A DNA stretch of 39,235 bases from assembly GCA_016839815.1 (NCBI GenBank), contig JAEOTM010000036.1, forward strand, positions 1 through 39,235, read 5' to 3'. This DNA is from Candidatus Hodarchaeota archaeon. GTDB lineage: Archaea; Asgardarchaeota; Heimdallarchaeia; Hodarchaeales; Hodarchaeaceae. Made by a program: the position numbers and the translations under genes. Below the pieces are notes generated by a model. That model did not search any database and was not told where the DNA came from. It saw only the letters and a program-made list of their open reading frames with translations. This document shows, one piece after another, positions 31,868 through 39,235 of this stretch. Position 1 is the stretch's first letter. Every line of letters begins with the position of its first letter.

Positions 31868-32515
31868 ATGGCGAAGTTTCAGTGTATCATTTTTGACGTC
31901 GATGGAACTCTCCTTGATAATACAAATTCAATCATTGCATTATTTCAAGACATCGTTCTAAAATATCTTGGATCAGAGAAAAGTATGACCAAAAAGGAAG
32001 TATTATCCTTATGGGGACCTCCTGGGGATGAAATCTTTAGAAATGTGTTTCCACCTAATATAGTCGATGAAGCATGGACTGAATTTTTATCTAAATATCG
32101 TGAAACTCATACAAAACAAGGTTTTTTTTCTGCTAAAGAAATAGAAGCTTTTCGACAATATGTGGAGTATCTTGCGATATTTACAGGAAAGTCACGTTAT
32201 ACTAATACGATTTCACTAGAAGAACTCAAATTAACTGGTTGTTTTGACCTTATATACACTGGAAGTGATGTAGAAAATTCGAAACCTTATCCTGATGCTC
32301 TTTTTCGAATAATGGAGGATTTAAATCTTCAAAAGGAGGAAGTAATCTTTATCGGTGATAGCCATCTTGATATAATTGCTGGAAAAGCTGCTGGTGTAAC
32401 AACTGCGGGAGCTGAATGGGGTGCGGTTGAATTGGATAAACTTCATAAGAGTAATCCTGATCATACTTTTAAGACTCCAGATGAATTTTTTCAGTTTATC
32501 AAAGGTAGCTTATAA
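31868..32515 (+). CDS. HAD-family phosphatase (phosphoglycolate-phosphatase-like)
   Basis: In this 215-residue protein motif I is IIFDVDGTLLDN, with nucleophile D10 and acid D12. A helical cap follows, then a lysine region TGSDVENSKPYPDA and motif IV FIGDSHLDIIAGKAAG with the metal-binding aspartates. This matches small phosphatases such as phosphoglycolate phosphatase, although substrate cannot be told from sequence. The ATG at 31868 is preceded by an SD-like CGGTG and a TATA-like AAATATATAATA in the spacer. It is followed 15 bases later by the COG1743 methyltransferase and probably shares its transcript. Confidence 0.88.
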   Translation: MAKFQCIIFDVDGTLLDNTNSIIALFQDIVLKYLGSEKSMTKKEVLSLWGPPGDEIFRNVFPPNIVDEAWTEFLSKYRETHTKQGFFSAKEIEAFRQYVEYLAIFTGKSRYTNTISLEELKLTGCFDLIYTGSDVENSKPYPDALFRIMEDLNLQKEEVIFIGDSHLDIIAGKAAGVTTAGAEWGAVELDKLHKSNPDHTFKTPDEFFQFIKGSL

Positions 32516-32530
32516 TGTGGTTCTGATTCT

Positions 32531-34675
32531 ATGACGAAAAGGATGATAGAATCGACCTTCCCAATCATTGATGTAAGTCGCCTTGCTATTCCAGAGCGAA
32601 GTAGCTATAAACCCATTTATCAGATATCTAAGTGGTTTGCACGACGATCCTCGTCGATTTTCCGAGCGATTCTTCTTGGCTGTGTTCTTAATCCTTCTGA
32701 CAATCTTATGAAAGAGTTTTTTAAGACAAAGGGGACATTCAAAGAAATTACAGTTCTTGATCCATTTATGGGAGGGGGAACGACTATTATAGAAGCTTTA
32801 AGACTCAATATGAAATGCATCGGAGTAGATATTAATCCTGTTGCTTGGTTTATTACTAAAACTGAAAGTATATTGGTTGATCTATCAGAACTACAAGGAG
32901 TTATTTCAAAGTGTGAAGAAGTTCTGGAAAATAATGTGAAACAGTGGTACAAGACCACCTGTCCAGAATGTATGAACTCTGCTGATATCATCTACACACA
33001 CTGGGTCAAAGTTCTGAATTGCTCAACGTGTAACCGTTCTATTCCAATGTTTCGTAACTTTCTTGTGAGTTATCTTGCTAATGATCCAATACTTCTTTGT
33101 CCCTCATGCTACGCGGTATTTCCTTCATCAAAACCTCTTAATTCTGATATAAATTGTCCTCACTGCAATGAAAAATTTAATCCAAGTATTGGCTATCGAA
33201 TGGGTAGAAAATTTCTTAAATGTCCTGATTGTGGAGATACAACTCATATTTTGTCCACTATCCAGAGAAGTAAGACTCCCCTCTCCAGTAAACCTTTCGC
33301 TATTGAAGGATTTTGTCCTCACTGCTCAATTGAGAATAGAAAGGATACCCAAATTTCCAAATCAAACTACAAATTTATCAAAAAGTTTTCAAAAAAAGAT
33401 TATGAACTCTATAATGAAGCTGAAGAGTATTGGAAAAATCATTCTAATAAATATCTCTGGCCAAAAGAAGATATCCCGATTGGTATTGCTACGAAAGTTC
33501 TTATAAATCATAATTACACAAAATGGTCTGATTTGTTTACTTCTCGTCAACTTTTAGCGTTAAGTCTTATTCTAACTCATATCGATGAGATTGATAATGA
33601 AATTCTACAAGAAATGCTCTTAGCAGCATTTCTTAACCTTTTGAATCATAACAATTGCTTCACACGCTATTCGCCCAAAGGACAGAAGGTAGAAGGGATA
33701 TTTTCTCGTCATGATTTTCATCCATTATCTACATACACTGAAAATAATGTTTGGGGAACAAGATATGGTAGAGGGACATGGATTAAATGTCTTAATAGAT
33801 TATTGAAAGGGAAACAATACAATCTCACCCCCTATAATTTTGAGTATTACATGAGTAAAGAGAAGATCGCTAAGCATCGTAAAGTTATAACTGGAAAAAT
33901 TGATGGAGTCGTGTTCAAAGGGGATATCAAGGATTTTCCTGATGATAGTAGTAATTTACTCCTGTTATGTCGTGATTCGGAGCATATTCCCTTGGTTAAA
34001 AATACAGTTGACCTATTAATCTCCGATCCTCCATATTCAGATAACGTAAATTATTCAGAATTATCTGATTTCCTATATGTTTGGATTCGCATAATACTTA
34101 GCAAGAGATATTCAATTTTCGAGTTTGTTGAGACTCCTAAACGTGAAGAGGCTATAGAAACAAAAAATCGAGAGACTGACTACTATACAAAGTTAGCAAA
34201 TATTTTCTCAAATTGTAAAATGCATCTTAAACCTGAAGGATTATTTGTTTTTACTTTTCATCATGCAAATCCTGATACGTGGTTAAAACTCGCTGATTTG
34301 CTTGAGAATTCAGGTTTTTATACAGTTAAGACTCATGCTTTGCAGAGTGAAGCTTTGAATGTATTGAATATTCAGAACAAGAAAGCTATTTCTTATGACT
34401 TGATCATCGTTTGTAGAAAGAAAGTTAAGGAAGATAAAGAAGCGCTTCCTTTGTCAGAATTTATGAGATGTCTAGAAGAAAATTTCAATAAAAAGATTAC
34501 ATATTATTCTAAGATCGGACTTTCGATACAAGCAACAAATAGGATTGTTGTTTTTTTTGGGGAATATTTTGAACTAATATCAAAAGTACAACCAGTCAGA
34601 AGGTCAATTCCCATGTCAAAACTCGAAATATGGAAAAGTTGTAAAGACCTTCTTTCCTCTCGAATACTTACCTGA
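32531..34675 (+). CDS. COG1743/DUF1156-type DNA methyltransferase with internal zinc ribbons
   Basis: This 714-residue protein begins with the DUF1156 signature (IPERSSYKPIYQISKWFARRS) and then the SAM motif LDPFMGGGTT (75-84). Residues about 139-270 hold a series of Cys pairs (CPEC, CSTC, CPSC, CPHC, CPDC, CPHC), that is, about three zinc ribbons. The catalytic motif SDPPYSDNVNYSEL lies near 498-511. This is the architecture of COG1743, described as adenine-specific DNA methylase with a Zn ribbon. In other archaea and bacteria DUF1156 proteins often sit with DUF499 helicases in defence loci. None is present here. The zinc ribbons may set target choice. It precedes the next methyltransferase by 15 bases. 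Confidence 0.87.
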   Translation: MTKRMIESTFPIIDVSRLAIPERSSYKPIYQISKWFARRSSSIFRAILLGCVLNPSDNLMKEFFKTKGTFKEITVLDPFMGGGTTIIEALRLNMKCIGVDINPVAWFITKTESILVDLSELQGVISKCEEVLENNVKQWYKTTCPECMNSADIIYTHWVKVLNCSTCNRSIPMFRNFLVSYLANDPILLCPSCYAVFPSSKPLNSDINCPHCNEKFNPSIGYRMGRKFLKCPDCGDTTHILSTIQRSKTPLSSKPFAIEGFCPHCSIENRKDTQISKSNYKFIKKFSKKDYELYNEAEEYWKNHSNKYLWPKEDIPIGIATKVLINHNYTKWSDLFTSRQLLALSLILTHIDEIDNEILQEMLLAAFLNLLNHNNCFTRYSPKGQKVEGIFSRHDFHPLSTYTENNVWGTRYGRGTWIKCLNRLLKGKQYNLTPYNFEYYMSKEKIAKHRKVITGKIDGVVFKGDIKDFPDDSSNLLLLCRDSEHIPLVKNTVDLLISDPPYSDNVNYSELSDFLYVWIRIILSKRYSIFEFVETPKREEAIETKNRETDYYTKLANIFSNCKMHLKPEGLFVFTFHHANPDTWLKLADLLENSGFYTVKTHALQSEALNVLNIQNKKAISYDLIIVCRKKVKEDKEALPLSEFMRCLEENFNKKITYYSKIGLSIQATNRIVVFFGEYFELISKVQPVRRSIPMSKLEIWKSCKDLLSSRILT

Positions 34676-34690
34676 TTTTGAGTGTATAGC

Positions 34691-35458
34691 ATGAAATCCG
34701 AATCGAAATACAAGTTAGTTATAGGAGATGTTAATGAAACATTGCCAGCTATAGCTAAGGATCGATTCTTTGATTTAATAATTGCCGATCCTCCATTTGG
34801 GATTTCTTTTAGTAAATCCTCACACGAATATGGAGCTGATGACTATCACTTGTATAATGATGATTTTACACCTGATTCATATTATGAATTCTCTAAAAAG
34901 TGGGTTCAAAATAGTTACAATGCTCTTAATCCCAACGGCAGTCTTTATATTATCTCTGGATGGACAAATCTTCAGTATATTCTAAATGCACTCGAAACTA
35001 CTGATTTTCACACGTTAAATCATGCAATCTGGCATTTTTCCTGGGGAGTGTACACTAAACGTCGTTTTGTTACGAGCCATTATCATATCTTGTTGTTAGT
35101 AAAAAACCGTAAAAAATATCAGTTCGTAAAACAGAAACATTACGATGAAGATGTCTTTTTTTGGAAGGAATATAATAGAGGGAATGATCCACATCGAATC
35201 AAAGGACACCCCTGTCAGCTTCCTATTGTCCTTCTTGAAAAGCTAATTCTTACATCGAGTTCTGCAGGTGATCTAGTTGGAGATGTATTTTCTGGCTCTG
35301 GAGGAACAATATTAGCTGCACGCAGGACTGGAAGAGATGTTATTGGGTTTGAATTGAGAGAAGAATACAAAAAAATTATCGAAGAGAAAGCTCTGTTTGG
35401 TAAGTCCCTAATTAAGGAGTTTCAGAATACAACACTAGATAAATTTCTAGATAAATAA
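34691..35458 (+). CDS. Small beta-class DNA methyltransferase (DPPF)
   Basis: In this 255-residue protein catalytic ADPPFG lies near 32-37 and the SAM-binding VFSGSGGTILAARR near 198-211. Motif IV thus precedes motif I, as in beta-class enzymes. The middle contains GSLYIISGWTNLQYIL, FSWGVYTKRRFVTSHYHILLLVK and a GHPCQLPIVLLEKLI segment, typical of orphan adenine methyltransferases. An upstream in-frame GTG at 34682 is an alternative start. I prefer the ATG at 34691, as GAGTG lies about 7 bases before it. It is 15 bases after the COG1743 gene and is a likely co-transcribed partner. It is convergent with the next methyltransferase. Confidence 0.88.
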   Translation: MKSESKYKLVIGDVNETLPAIAKDRFFDLIIADPPFGISFSKSSHEYGADDYHLYNDDFTPDSYYEFSKKWVQNSYNALNPNGSLYIISGWTNLQYILNALETTDFHTLNHAIWHFSWGVYTKRRFVTSHYHILLLVKNRKKYQFVKQKHYDEDVFFWKEYNRGNDPHRIKGHPCQLPIVLLEKLILTSSSAGDLVGDVFSGSGGTILAARRTGRDVIGFELREEYKKIIEEKALFGKSLIKEFQNTTLDKFLDK

Positions 35459-35491
35459 CCATTTCTTACTCCTTTCTCAGAATGGAGTGTG

Positions 35492-37210
35492 CTAAAGAAA
35501 ACTTTCATAAGAAGAGCATTTGTATAAATTGATTATTTTTTTCTCAATCTTCTCTCTTACTACAGGTAGCATGGGAGAGGAAAGAAAAAGCTGTTCGATT
35601 GACTTTATATGATCTTCATTCTTTTCTGGAGGCTTGATTGGTAAACGTTTCAAGTTTTTAATTGAAATAGCATTAGTATATCTAGATCCAAGGTTAAATT
35701 GATTTTCATAATACCAGTTCATAAGACGAGAATTTAGTATAGCTAATATATAATAAAGGAAACTGGGATTTTGTTGCCATTGTTTTTTTAAACGAATATT
35801 ATAAACATTCTGGGTAGTAAAAGCATTTTTTAAGTCAATTGCACCGCAAGGAGACTGCTTTATCTTCTGTAAGACGATTTTAGGAGATTTGTATATGTCT
35901 TTATTTTTCTTGGATTTAAATTTAATCGAATCATTGAAATAATGACATGATTTAATATCATATTGATCAAAATCATCACCTGTAAGAATGGGAATAGTGT
36001 GCTGTGATGATTTTATAGGACTTATCAAGAAATTTGTTTGTAAGTGATCTTTATATAGAATTTTATGACATTGAGAACATTCAATATTGGGCTTACGACT
36101 GGATAATGGTACCCACATACCACATGAAATACAATACATAACCCCTCCTTTTTTACTCAGTTCTTCACCACGTTGAATCGTAACATATTCTTCTAATGAC
36201 ATTGTATCTTTTTTAATAAGTTTTAATAACTGTAAAAGTGTATTATCAGAGATTTTTGTGAATATATAATCAGTATTAGTCATATAAACATTTTGATGGA
36301 TTTTTATCTTCTCGTTAATCAGAATTTCATTGCTTAATTCTTTCATATCGATACGATGAGCAACTAAGGAAATAAATTCCTGAGTAACTTCATTGAATAG
36401 ATCATGAAAGATCAATGTTTTTATGTGAAAGTTATTAAGAATGAACTTCCGTAGATTTACATATTGATTTGAACGTGAAAGGTTCTTAGGAAGATATAAC
36501 GCTAAGTACCCAGCATTTGGTTTTAACATATTAGTACTTTGATATATAAATAGTTCAAATGAATTCAAATTTCGTTTTGAACCTGATAAATTAAATTTTC
36601 TGTAATAACGAATTCGTTCTGCTTTACTAAGATGGCTTCCCCAGGGAGGGTTCCCAATTATCAAATCAAATCCCTTAAATCTCTTAGGGATCGTTTTCCA
36701 AGAACTGAAATCGCTTTCTAAAAAATTTCCTTCTCTAATATTGCCCTCCAACCATGCTGATACTGTATTTTTGTCAATCTCCCGAATATTTTCATTCAAA
36801 ATTTTGTGACATGCTCTTAATGTCGCAATATCTAATTCCATTCCAAATAAATTTTGTAATATCACCTTTTTAGGTAAGATTGAGGATTTCATGTTTAATT
36901 CATGTAGTCGCTTTGATATAGAGTTAAAAATGTGACACAGAGCATAATATGAGGTAAGAATGAATTCTCCTTGTCCAACAGATCCATCCAATATTGTCAG
37001 ATTTGAAATATAAGATTGAATTGCTCTTAAAATTTCGATATTGTCGGACATAAGGAGAGCTTTTAGAGATAAAGATGCATCATAACAACGACGGACTTGT
37101 GTTTTGATTACCTGTTCTAGGACACGATTTGTTAGTTCTGATGCTAGTTCAGTCGGAGTATAGAATGCTCCATAGAGTTTTTTGAATGTATTTTTCTCTA
37201 TAGGAGACAA
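35492..37210 (-). CDS. Eco57I/TaqI-like DNA methyltransferase with zinc-ribbon insertion
   Basis: This 572-residue protein has the N-terminal segment YGAFYTPTELASEL, which is standard for gamma-class enzymes. Motif I is altered to LDGSVGQGEF (74-83) in place of DPAxGTGxF, and catalytic NPPW lies at 187-190. After a linker a zinc ribbon uses C360, C363, C378 and C381. A recognition-like tail follows (FTTQNVYNIRL, then INSR-like LNSRLMNWYYENQFNLGSRYTNAISIKNLKRLPI). No nuclease domain is visible. The altered motif I may weaken SAM binding, but glycine spacing is kept. The start is a TTG at 37210 with AGGA upstream. The stop is 33 bases from that of the convergent methyltransferase gene. Confidence 0.85.
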   Translation of the reverse strand: MSPIEKNTFKKLYGAFYTPTELASELTNRVLEQVIKTQVRRCYDASLSLKALLMSDNIEILRAIQSYISNLTILDGSVGQGEFILTSYYALCHIFNSISKRLHELNMKSSILPKKVILQNLFGMELDIATLRACHKILNENIREIDKNTVSAWLEGNIREGNFLESDFSSWKTIPKRFKGFDLIIGNPPWGSHLSKAERIRYYRKFNLSGSKRNLNSFELFIYQSTNMLKPNAGYLALYLPKNLSRSNQYVNLRKFILNNFHIKTLIFHDLFNEVTQEFISLVAHRIDMKELSNEILINEKIKIHQNVYMTNTDYIFTKISDNTLLQLLKLIKKDTMSLEEYVTIQRGEELSKKGGVMYCISCGMWVPLSSRKPNIECSQCHKILYKDHLQTNFLISPIKSSQHTIPILTGDDFDQYDIKSCHYFNDSIKFKSKKNKDIYKSPKIVLQKIKQSPCGAIDLKNAFTTQNVYNIRLKKQWQQNPSFLYYILAILNSRLMNWYYENQFNLGSRYTNAISIKNLKRLPIKPPEKNEDHIKSIEQLFLSSPMLPVVREKIEKKIINLYKCSSYESFL

Positions 37211-37383
37211 GATGATCCTACCTTAAAATTTACTCTTATTTATTCAATTGGATAGGGTGATATGGAGTAATTTAAATTTACCTACCAAAGAACGAGAAAA
37301 GGAAACAAGAATTTTCGTAAAAGAGGATAGAAGAAATACTAATTACGTCAGAAACAAAGAAATGATAGCAAACTTACCAGTAA

Positions 37384-37394
37384 TTTTATAAAAA
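37384..37394 (+). promoter_or_regulatory. TATA box for the DUF457 gene
   Basis: TTTTATAAAAA lies about 60 bases before the TTG start at 37450. Transcription would begin near 37412, just upstream of the inverted repeat at 37430-37445. Confidence 0.4.
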
Positions 37395-37429
37395 TGCTTA
37401 AACACCGAAGAATCAGAACAATGATATCT

Positions 37430-37445
37430 AATAACCGTGGTTATT
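37430..37445. promoter_or_regulatory. Inverted repeat in the leader of the DUF457 gene
   Basis: AATAACC (37430-37436) and GGTTATT (37439-37445) form a perfect 7-base inverted repeat with a GT spacer. It ends 4 bases before the TTG start codon. It fits a repressor operator or a small RNA hairpin masking the start. Confidence 0.45.
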
Positions 37446-37449
37446 CGAA

Positions 37450-37902
37450 TTGAGAGGCCTTACACATATCATCTTTGGACTTGGTTTTATTAGTGCATCA
37501 TTAACTTTTTTACAGACCCCTATAGAAATATGGGGAGTTGGAACATTTATAATAGCTCCAATTTTTTCTCGCCTACCTGATTTTGATCAAAAGATTGCAA
37601 GAATTACTTTTAATCAAATTGTCCCTCACCGAGGTAAGCTTTCACATAACTTATTGTACGTAATCCCTGTAATTATATGTTTTTATATACCAAATTTTCC
37701 ATTTTTGCAAATGATTATAATTTCTTCATTTGGAGCTCTTTTTATCCACGTAATTGTTGATTCATTTAATTCAGGTGGCGTATGGTTTGGTTTTATTCAT
37801 TTATCAGTTGCTAATATAAGTTGGAACTCTTATTGGGGAAATCTATTTTTCAAGTTGACGGGGATAACATTACTAGGTTTATCAATATACACTTATCTAT
37901 AA
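37450..37902 (+). CDS. DUF457/YdjM-like membrane-bound metal-dependent hydrolase
   Basis: This 150-residue protein has about four membrane helices. The family signature is clear: RLPDFDQKI, then HRGKLSHN, with a later HVIVDSFNSGGV. These Asp and His residues are the predicted metal ligands. The Escherichia coli relative YdjM is SOS-regulated and its reaction is unknown. The start is a TTG at 37450 with no SD. An inverted repeat just upstream may control it. It lies 36 bases before alaX on the same strand. Confidence 0.82.
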   Translation: MRGLTHIIFGLGFISASLTFLQTPIEIWGVGTFIIAPIFSRLPDFDQKIARITFNQIVPHRGKLSHNLLYVIPVIICFYIPNFPFLQMIIISSFGALFIHVIVDSFNSGGVWFGFIHLSVANISWNSYWGNLFFKLTGITLLGLSIYTYL

Positions 37903-37938
37903 GTTAGATATCATATACTGAATGGAGAACTATTCAAA

Positions 37939-38649
37939 ATGAACGAAGCACTTTATCTTAAAGAGATGTACCAAAAAGAGTTTGAAGCAGAAGTTATTTC
38001 AGTAACTGACAACAAATTTATTGTACTTGATCAAACAGCATTCTATCCTAAATCTGGAGGTGTAGATAATGATCAAGGAGTACTTATTCGGGACAATGAT
38101 GAGTTTAATGTTGTTTATGTAGGTAAATTCAGCGGTAAAATATCTCATGAAGTAGATAAACCAGGAATAAAGACAGGAGATAAAATATTGGGTAAATTAG
38201 ACTGGAATCGTCGTTATACACTAATGAGATACCATACTGCCGCGCATGTATTATCTGGTGCCTTCTACCGTAATCTAGGTGCCAAAATTACTGGAAACCA
38301 CATCTCAATTGATCAAGGGAGAATTGACTTTAATCTTCAAGATTTTGATCGCACGCTTATAGAGCAAGAAGTCAATAGATCCAACGAAATAATTTCCAAA
38401 AATTATACTGTGGAGGTTTACTCTCTTGACAGGAAGGAAGTAGAAGAGGATCCCGATTTAACAAAGCTTGCAATGGGTTTACCGAAGAATATTCAAGAAT
38501 TGAGAATTGTAGATATTAAAAACTTTGATAGGCAACCAGATGGGGGATGTCATGTGAAGTCGCTTAAGGAAATTGGCATTATTAAGATTAAAAAACTAGT
38601 AAATAAAGGAAAGAATAACAGACGTCTCTATTTTACGATTGAAGAATAA
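37939..38649 (+). CDS. alaX: Alanyl-tRNA editing protein AlaX
   Basis: This 236-residue protein is a free-standing editing domain related to alanyl-tRNA synthetase. It removes serine (or glycine) wrongly attached to tRNA-Ala. Visible parts are a small barrel with AFYPKSGGVDNDQG at the N-terminus, the zinc motif HTAAH (99-103) and a C-terminal DGGCHVKSLKEIG carrying further ligands (C204, H205). Length fits the medium AlaX-M type, which has the N-terminal barrel but no extra C-terminal domain. GGAGA precedes the ATG by about 10 bases. A truncated flavoprotein gene follows after 12 bases. Confidence 0.93.
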   Translation: MNEALYLKEMYQKEFEAEVISVTDNKFIVLDQTAFYPKSGGVDNDQGVLIRDNDEFNVVYVGKFSGKISHEVDKPGIKTGDKILGKLDWNRRYTLMRYHTAAHVLSGAFYRNLGAKITGNHISIDQGRIDFNLQDFDRTLIEQEVNRSNEIISKNYTVEVYSLDRKEVEEDPDLTKLAMGLPKNIQELRIVDIKNFDRQPDGGCHVKSLKEIGIIKIKKLVNKGKNNRRLYFTIEE

Positions 38650-38661
38650 AGAGGAATATTA

Positions 38662-39235
38662 ATGGAAATTGTTGTCATCGGAGGAAATGCTGCGGGTTTA
38701 AGTGCAGCTAGTGCCATTAGAAGAATCCATCAAGAATGGAAAATAGATGTTTACGAAAAAGATCAGTATATCTCCTATGGTTCATGCGGTATCCCATATT
38801 ATGTCGCTGACGAGGTAAAGACTCTAGATGAATTAATTACTCTTACTCCTGAAAGAGTAGAAAAGAAAAGAAAAATTCCTGTCCACTTGCAGAATGAGGT
38901 AGTAGATGTAGAATTTGATTCAAAACAGTTAACTGTTTTAGATAAAAGAACACGATCTCAATTTTCTCGTTCTTATGATATACTAGTCATTGCAACAGGA
39001 GCACACGCAACCTCCTCTCCTGAGTTCAATATTGAACATGAAAGAATATTTTATGTTCACAAGTTAAGCCATGCTGAAAAATTAAGAACATTTTTAAAAT
39101 CCTCTACTCCAGAGATACAATCTGTAGTAATTGTTGGAGCAGGTTATATTGGATTAGAAATGCTTGAAGCATATAAAGCTCATGGAATTACTGATATTTC
39201 ACTCGTTGGACCACGTTTAGTTTTTACATCACAGA
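38662..39235 (+). CDS. CoA-disulfide-reductase/NADH-oxidase-like flavoprotein, truncated by window end
   Basis: The first 191 residues are present. The FAD-binding motif is IVVIGGNAAGLSAASAIRR. The segment ISYGSCGIPYYVADEV carries the single redox-active cysteine typical of CoA-disulfide reductase and NADH oxidase. A second FAD motif is DILVIATGAHA, and the start of the NAD(P)H fold is VVIVGAGYIGLEMLEA. Members keep low-molecular-weight thiols reduced or consume oxygen. The ATG at 38662 has AGAGGA 6 bases upstream, a good site. It probably shares a transcript with alaX. Confidence 0.9.
   Translation, partial: MEIVVIGGNAAGLSAASAIRRIHQEWKIDVYEKDQYISYGSCGIPYYVADEVKTLDELITLTPERVEKKRKIPVHLQNEVVDVEFDSKQLTVLDKRTRSQFSRSYDILVIATGAHATSSPEFNIEHERIFYVHKLSHAEKLRTFLKSSTPEIQSVVIVGAGYIGLEMLEAYKAHGITDISLVGPRLVFTSQ

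Noticed and set aside
32531..34675. DUF1156-DUF499 defence locus
   Set aside because: No DUF499-type ATPase or associated helicase/nuclease gene is present in the window.
35468..35488. ACTCC/GGAGT hairpin between convergent methyltransferase genes
   Set aside because: The stem is only 5 base pairs with an 11-base loop and no T tract, too weak to call a terminator.
1..39235. CRISPR array, insertion sequence or prophage
   Set aside because: No regularly spaced repeats, no transposase, integrase, terminase or capsid-like proteins, and no terminal repeats were seen.

Overview
The window is about 39 kb of AT-rich archaeal chromosome, most likely from an Asgard archaeon. The clearest lineage markers are a profilin-like protein (688-1056) and a TFIIB-type initiation factor (10232-11215). 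Archaeal HTH regulators, HflX and AlaX fit, and TTG/GTG starts are frequent. I saw no rRNA, tRNA, CRISPR array, transposase or phage structural gene.

Left arm (1-10.2 kb): a partial reverse-strand gene and profilin, then a dense DNA-modification island. It holds an Eco57I/PglX-like adenine methyltransferase (1142-4018). Next is a divergent cluster with two different proteins of the tRNA-guanine transglycosylase (TGT) superfamily, both shaped like DNA-acting DpdA (4082-5020 and 5623-6666). A DUF6884-like protein lies between them (5137-5616). A type III Mod-like methyltransferase with an inactive N-terminal twin domain follows (6698-9106). My main candidate for an undescribed system is this cluster: 7-deazaguanine-type DNA base exchange coupled to a pseudo-dimeric methyltransferase.

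Middle (10.2-26.7 kb): mostly housekeeping. It contains TFB, an HTH regulator divergent from HflX, a membrane-anchored subtilase, and a phosphofructokinase with residues typical of PPi-dependent enzymes. A zinc-ribbon membrane protein and a ferredoxin/flavoprotein pair come next. Then come a nucleoside-receptor-like BMP protein with MTA phosphorylase and a bacterial-type S-adenosylmethionine synthetase. A copper ATPase preceded by tandem small leader ORFs and a stand-alone PEP-synthase N-domain protein close this section. The SAM/MTA genes could supply and recycle the cofactor used by the many methyltransferases; that link is inference.

Right arm (26.7-39.2 kb): an AAA ATPase with winged helix, a GT-C glycosyltransferase, and a second methyltransferase island. 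That island has four further DNA methyltransferases of different architectures (30984-31799, 32531-34675, 34691-35458, 35492-37210) with an RNase J-like nuclease and a HAD phosphatase among them. A DUF457 membrane protein, AlaX and a truncated CoA-disulfide-reductase-like flavoprotein end the window. In all there are six DNA methyltransferase genes and no recognisable cognate restriction endonuclease.
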